A DNA stretch of 64,000 nucleotides, from contig JBJXFB010000090.1 in the NCBI GenBank assembly GCA_046155895.1, positions 1 to 64,000 of the forward strand. Reading direction: 5' to 3'. The DNA comes from DASYPQ01 sp046155895 (GTDB lineage: Bacteria > Planctomycetota > UBA1135 > GCA-002686595). The notes beneath the pieces are model-generated. The model made no database searches. It saw only the letters and a list, made by a program, of their open reading frames with translations, and was not told the DNA's origin. Below, in pieces: positions 61,394 to 64,000 of this stretch. Each line of letters begins with the position of its first letter. Position 1 is the first letter of the stretch. The translations under genes were made by a program, and so were the position numbers.

Positions 61394-62542
61394 GTGAGGA
61401 TCGGGATCGACTACAGACCGGCGCTGATCAACCGCGAGGGCATCGGCCGCTACGCGCGCGAGCTCGTGCGCGGGTTCGTCGAGCTCGACTTCGATTCGCA
61501 CCTCGGGTTGTTCGCGTATTCGCTCGCCGGATCGAAGTTCACGCGCGAGGCATTGGGCCTGGCGGGCGCGAAAGCAGAGCTCGTGCGCCTGCGATTCCCG
61601 TCGCGTTGGCTCCCGGCGCTGCTCGCGCGCCTGCGCAAGGGCGTGGACGACCTCGTCGGCGGCTGCGACGTGTACCACCACACGCAGCCGAACCTGCTCG
61701 CCGTGCGTCAGGCGGTCGAAGTGGCGACGATCTTCGACTGCATCTACACGCTGGACGCGGGCTACCTGTCGGAGGAGGCGGCCGAGCGGATGACGGCCGT
61801 CGCGAAGGAGATGGTGGCGCGCGTGCGGCTCGTGATCGTGCCGACGGAGTACGTGGGCGCCGAGGTGGTGCTCTCGCTCGGCGCGCGGCCCGACCAGGTC
61901 GCGATCGCGCACCTCGGATGCGATCACGTCGCGCGCGACCTGCCGCCGGAGGGATTCGGGAAAGCGAGCGAGCCGTACGTGCTGACCGTGTCGCGCGTCG
62001 ACGCGCGCAAGAACCACCTGCGGATGCTCGAGGCGTTCGAGAGGCTCGTGAAGGAGGGCTTTCCGCACCGCTGGGTGATCGCGGGACCGGGCGGGCACGG
62101 CGTGGAGGTGTTCGAGAGGGAACTCGCGGCGTCGCCGGCTCGTCATCGGGTCGAGTGGAGACGCTTCGTCGCCGACTCGGAGCTCCCGAAGCTCTACTCG
62201 CAAGCCGATCTGTTCCTCTTCGCGAGCCTGAACGAAGGCTTCGGCCTCCCGCCGCTCGAAGCGATGGCCTGCGGCGTGCCCGTCGTGTCGAGCTGCGTGA
62301 CGTCGATGCCGGAAGTGCTCGGCGACGCGGCGCTGCTCGTCGAACCGACGGACGTCGAGAGGATCTTCGAGGCCTCGCGCAGGATGCTGGCCGAGCCGGA
62401 GTTCGCGCGCGAGTTCGCGGAGAAGGGCAGGCGCCGTGCGCGCGAGTTCACGTGGAAGGAGTGCGCGCGGAAGACGCTGATCGCCTACCGCGAGGCGACG
62501 AACCCGGCCTCGGAGACGCCGAAGCTCGCGAGAAGGATCTGA
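61394..62542 (+). CDS. GT4-family glycosyltransferase
   Basis: 382 residues. The N terminus MRIGIDYRPALINREGIGRY is typical of GT4 mannosyltransferases that act on cell-surface glycans. VYHHTQPN, ATIFDCIYTLDAG, VLTVSRVDARKNHLRMLEAF and FASLNEGFGLPPLEAMACGV (with the E-x7-E motif) are further marks. It likely adds a sugar to the lipid-linked oligosaccharide that the neighbouring flippase exports. GTG start, 10 bp after the flippase. Confidence 0.88.
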   Translation: MRIGIDYRPALINREGIGRYARELVRGFVELDFDSHLGLFAYSLAGSKFTREALGLAGAKAELVRLRFPSRWLPALLARLRKGVDDLVGGCDVYHHTQPNLLAVRQAVEVATIFDCIYTLDAGYLSEEAAERMTAVAKEMVARVRLVIVPTEYVGAEVVLSLGARPDQVAIAHLGCDHVARDLPPEGFGKASEPYVLTVSRVDARKNHLRMLEAFERLVKEGFPHRWVIAGPGGHGVEVFERELAASPARHRVEWRRFVADSELPKLYSQADLFLFASLNEGFGLPPLEAMACGVPVVSSCVTSMPEVLGDAALLVEPTDVERIFEASRRMLAEPEFAREFAEKGRRRAREFTWKECARKTLIAYREATNPASETPKLARRI

Positions 62543-62552
62543 CCGGTCAGCT

Positions 62553-62891
62553 TCAGCCCGCGGCCGCTCCCGCCGCCGCCGCGCGAGCGGCCTGCTCCAG
62601 CGCCGCGGCCCCCGTGGGGAAGCCCGCGCCCGCGAGCGACGCGTAGCCCGCGCCGTATCCCTTCAGCAGGTTGTGCCACAGGATCGCGCCCGTCGCGGCG
62701 TCGAGGCAGCTCACTTCCCCTCCGGACGCGGCGTAGAGACGGTCTCCCTCCTGGATGATCGGCACGAACGACGAGCCGCGTCGCAGCTTCGTGGACCACG
62801 TCAACGTGCCGTCGTGCTTCCGCAGCGCCAGCACGCAACCCCTGATCCCCACGTACAAATGCCCCGCGACGGCTCCCGGTTTGATCGGCAT
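62553..62891 (-). CDS. Small PQQ-like repeat protein
   Basis: 112 residues. Two propeller-blade-like units are visible: LYVGIRGCVLALRKHDGTLT and RLYAASGGEVSCLDAATGAI. They are typical of PQQ-binding-like or BamB-type beta-propellers. Two blades alone do not close a propeller, so this is probably a fragment or a partner subunit. An Ala-rich C-terminal tail follows. It is convergent with the GT4 gene with a 10-bp gap. The ATG follows a GGAGGAC-like ribosome-binding site. Confidence 0.65.
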   Translation of the reverse strand: MPIKPGAVAGHLYVGIRGCVLALRKHDGTLTWSTKLRRGSSFVPIIQEGDRLYAASGGEVSCLDAATGAILWHNLLKGYGAGYASLAGAGFPTGAAALEQAARAAAAGAAAG

Positions 62892-62920
62892 GGCTGTCCT
62901 CCGTCTCCCAGAGTACGCGA

Positions 62921-64000
62921 TCAGCTCTCCTCTGCTCGTTCCCGGATGTGCTCGAGCACGCGCAGATGGATGCGGTGGATGACTTCGTCGGACCAGAGCC
63001 TCCAGTACGAGGCCGGCCACATCCGGTTGGTGTACCAGGTCGTCCCCTCGAGCCGCGTCCGACCTCCGGCGAGCGGCTCGAGCACGAATTGTCCGCGCTG
63101 CGAGACGAGGAAGCTCTCCAGATGCGGCGGCGCGAGCTCGGGGTACGGCGACAGCTCGCGCATCGAGGGCGGCTGCGCGCTCACGCTGAACTCGAGGCGC
63201 TGCGGCTCGTCCCACACCTCGATCGGCTCGACGAACGGACCGGTCGAGAACACGCAGTGCCGGATCGCACCCGGACCGGTGCCGTGGATCTCCGCGCGCA
63301 GCGGATAGGCGACGCCGGCGCGGAACAGGAGCTCCGTCGGCGGCGGGAGCTCCGCGAACGCGACGACGTGCTCCCAGACGGCTTCGGGCGGGGCATCGAC
63401 TTCGACCGAAGAGCGGACCTCGATCGATTCCGGCTCCGATCCGGTCCAGCGCTCCATCCCCAGGAGAGCCGGGAAGACCAGGATCATCGAGGACACGACC
63501 GAATCCGCGTCCCGCCCTCCTCCGGGACGCATCTGGATCACGTGCCCGACCACGGCGCCGAGCGTGGCCAGGACGATCGCGATCGGCGCGGCCATCATGA
63601 CGCAGATCACGCCCTCGAAGGCGAGGGCGATGCACAATCCAGCCAGGAGCACGGTCGCGAGCCAGGCGACCATGAGGCAGCTCGCCAGCGAACGCGGGCC
63701 GTGGACGGCGTGCAGGACCGCAGCGGCGAGTCCGAGGAAGAACGGGAGGCCGACGAACAGCCCCCATCCATAGTTGCGCAGCGCGTCCGCCGAGACCCAC
63801 GCGAACACGCCGGTGACCGGGATCACGATCGCAATCGCGGCGACCGCGCTCCCGAGCTGGCCCTGGGGGATGACGAGCTCGATCCAGCGCCTCCTCCTCG
63901 GTGCAAGCTCCGCGCCCTCTCCCACTCGGGACGGCAGGACGCACAGGATCGCGAAGAGGAGGAGATTGACCACCGGAACGAAGAAGAGCAGCACGAGCCC
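62921..64000 (-). CDS. SRPBCC-domain membrane protein (5'-truncated by the window edge)
   Basis: At least 357 residues are visible. Several helices (VLLFFVPVVNLLLFAILCVL at the edge, then four more) occupy the N-terminal half. The C-terminal half is an SRPBCC/START-like domain (SSVEVDAPPEAVWEHVVAFA, then LVSQRGQFVLEPLAGGRTRL). The first visible helix resembles the last helix of DUF805-type domains, so the true start lies beyond the window. Such fused proteins are of unknown function. The gene is 29 bp upstream of the PQQ-repeat gene on the same strand. Confidence 0.75.
   Translation of the reverse strand, partial: GLVLLFFVPVVNLLLFAILCVLPSRVGEGAELAPRRRRWIELVIPQGQLGSAVAAIAIVIPVTGVFAWVSADALRNYGWGLFVGLPFFLGLAAAVLHAVHGPRSLASCLMVAWLATVLLAGLCIALAFEGVICVMMAAPIAIVLATLGAVVGHVIQMRPGGGRDADSVVSSMILVFPALLGMERWTGSEPESIEVRSSVEVDAPPEAVWEHVVAFAELPPPTELLFRAGVAYPLRAEIHGTGPGAIRHCVFSTGPFVEPIEVWDEPQRLEFSVSAQPPSMRELSPYPELAPPHLESFLVSQRGQFVLEPLAGGRTRLEGTTWYTNRMWPASYWRLWSDEVIHRIHLRVLEHIRERAEES

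Overview
The window is GC-rich (roughly 68-70 percent by eye), densely coded bacterial DNA with many 4-nt start/stop overlaps. Three secreted proteins end in a Cys-Pro-Cys / NxxNGLxxxW-type C-terminal domain that I know mainly from uncultured Planctomycetota of the Saltatorellus/Poly30 type. ECF sigma factors paired with FecR or zinc-finger anti-sigma factors and HEAT-repeat secreted proteins fit the same group. Planctomycetota is therefore my best guess. It is an inference, because no rRNA or tRNA gene is present to confirm it.

Layout. 0.1-2.1 kb: a TMTC-like membrane protein with TPRs. 2.35-6.7 kb: a tightly coupled four-gene set that matches the conserved enediyne accessory cassette (DUF1702/UnbL, UnbV, UnbU and the TEBC/E10 hotdog thioesterase), but with no enediyne PKS. 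6.8-11.1 kb: a secreted CPC-domain protein divergent from an MMPL/RND exporter. 11.2-15.4 kb: ECF sigma factor, zinc-finger/HEAT anti-sigma factor and a secretin-N-like secreted protein. 15.4-23.8 kb: LigB-type dioxygenase, thioredoxin/TPR protein, an AAA+ sigma-54 activator without a DNA-binding domain, a UvrD/PcrA helicase, and a methyltransferase-kinase pair. 23.8-26.8 kb: two sigma-factor/FecR modules in tandem. 26.9-29.0 kb: a HEAT-repeat protein. 29.1-39.4 kb: a glycogen operon (debranching enzyme, GT4 synthase-like enzyme, GH57 amylase, MgtC/DUF4010 membrane protein, and a glycogen synthase-phosphorylase fusion). 39.4-44.4 kb: CPBP protease, FmdB zinc ribbon, aspartyl protease, copper ATPase and TMEM220-like protein. 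44.4-53.8 kb: hutU and hutH separated by a toxin-antitoxin pair with a frameshifted toxin and two more CPC-domain proteins. 53.9-62.5 kb: carboxypeptidase-regulatory-domain protein, an isocitrate/isopropylmalate-type dehydrogenase, and a surface-glycan set (DegT aminotransferase, SGNH protein, flippase, GT4). 62.5-64 kb: a small PQQ-repeat protein and a partial SRPBCC membrane protein.

The most notable system is the PKS-less UnbL-UnbV-UnbU-TEBC operon. Two 169-bp elements with matching inverted ends and a separate perfect 17-bp inverted repeat lie in intergenic gaps between 53.8 and 60.1 kb. Several first genes of transcription units have a TANNNT-like -10 box only 6-13 nt before the start codon and no Shine-Dalgarno sequence, which suggests leaderless transcripts. 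I saw no tRNA, rRNA, CRISPR array, transposase gene or prophage.
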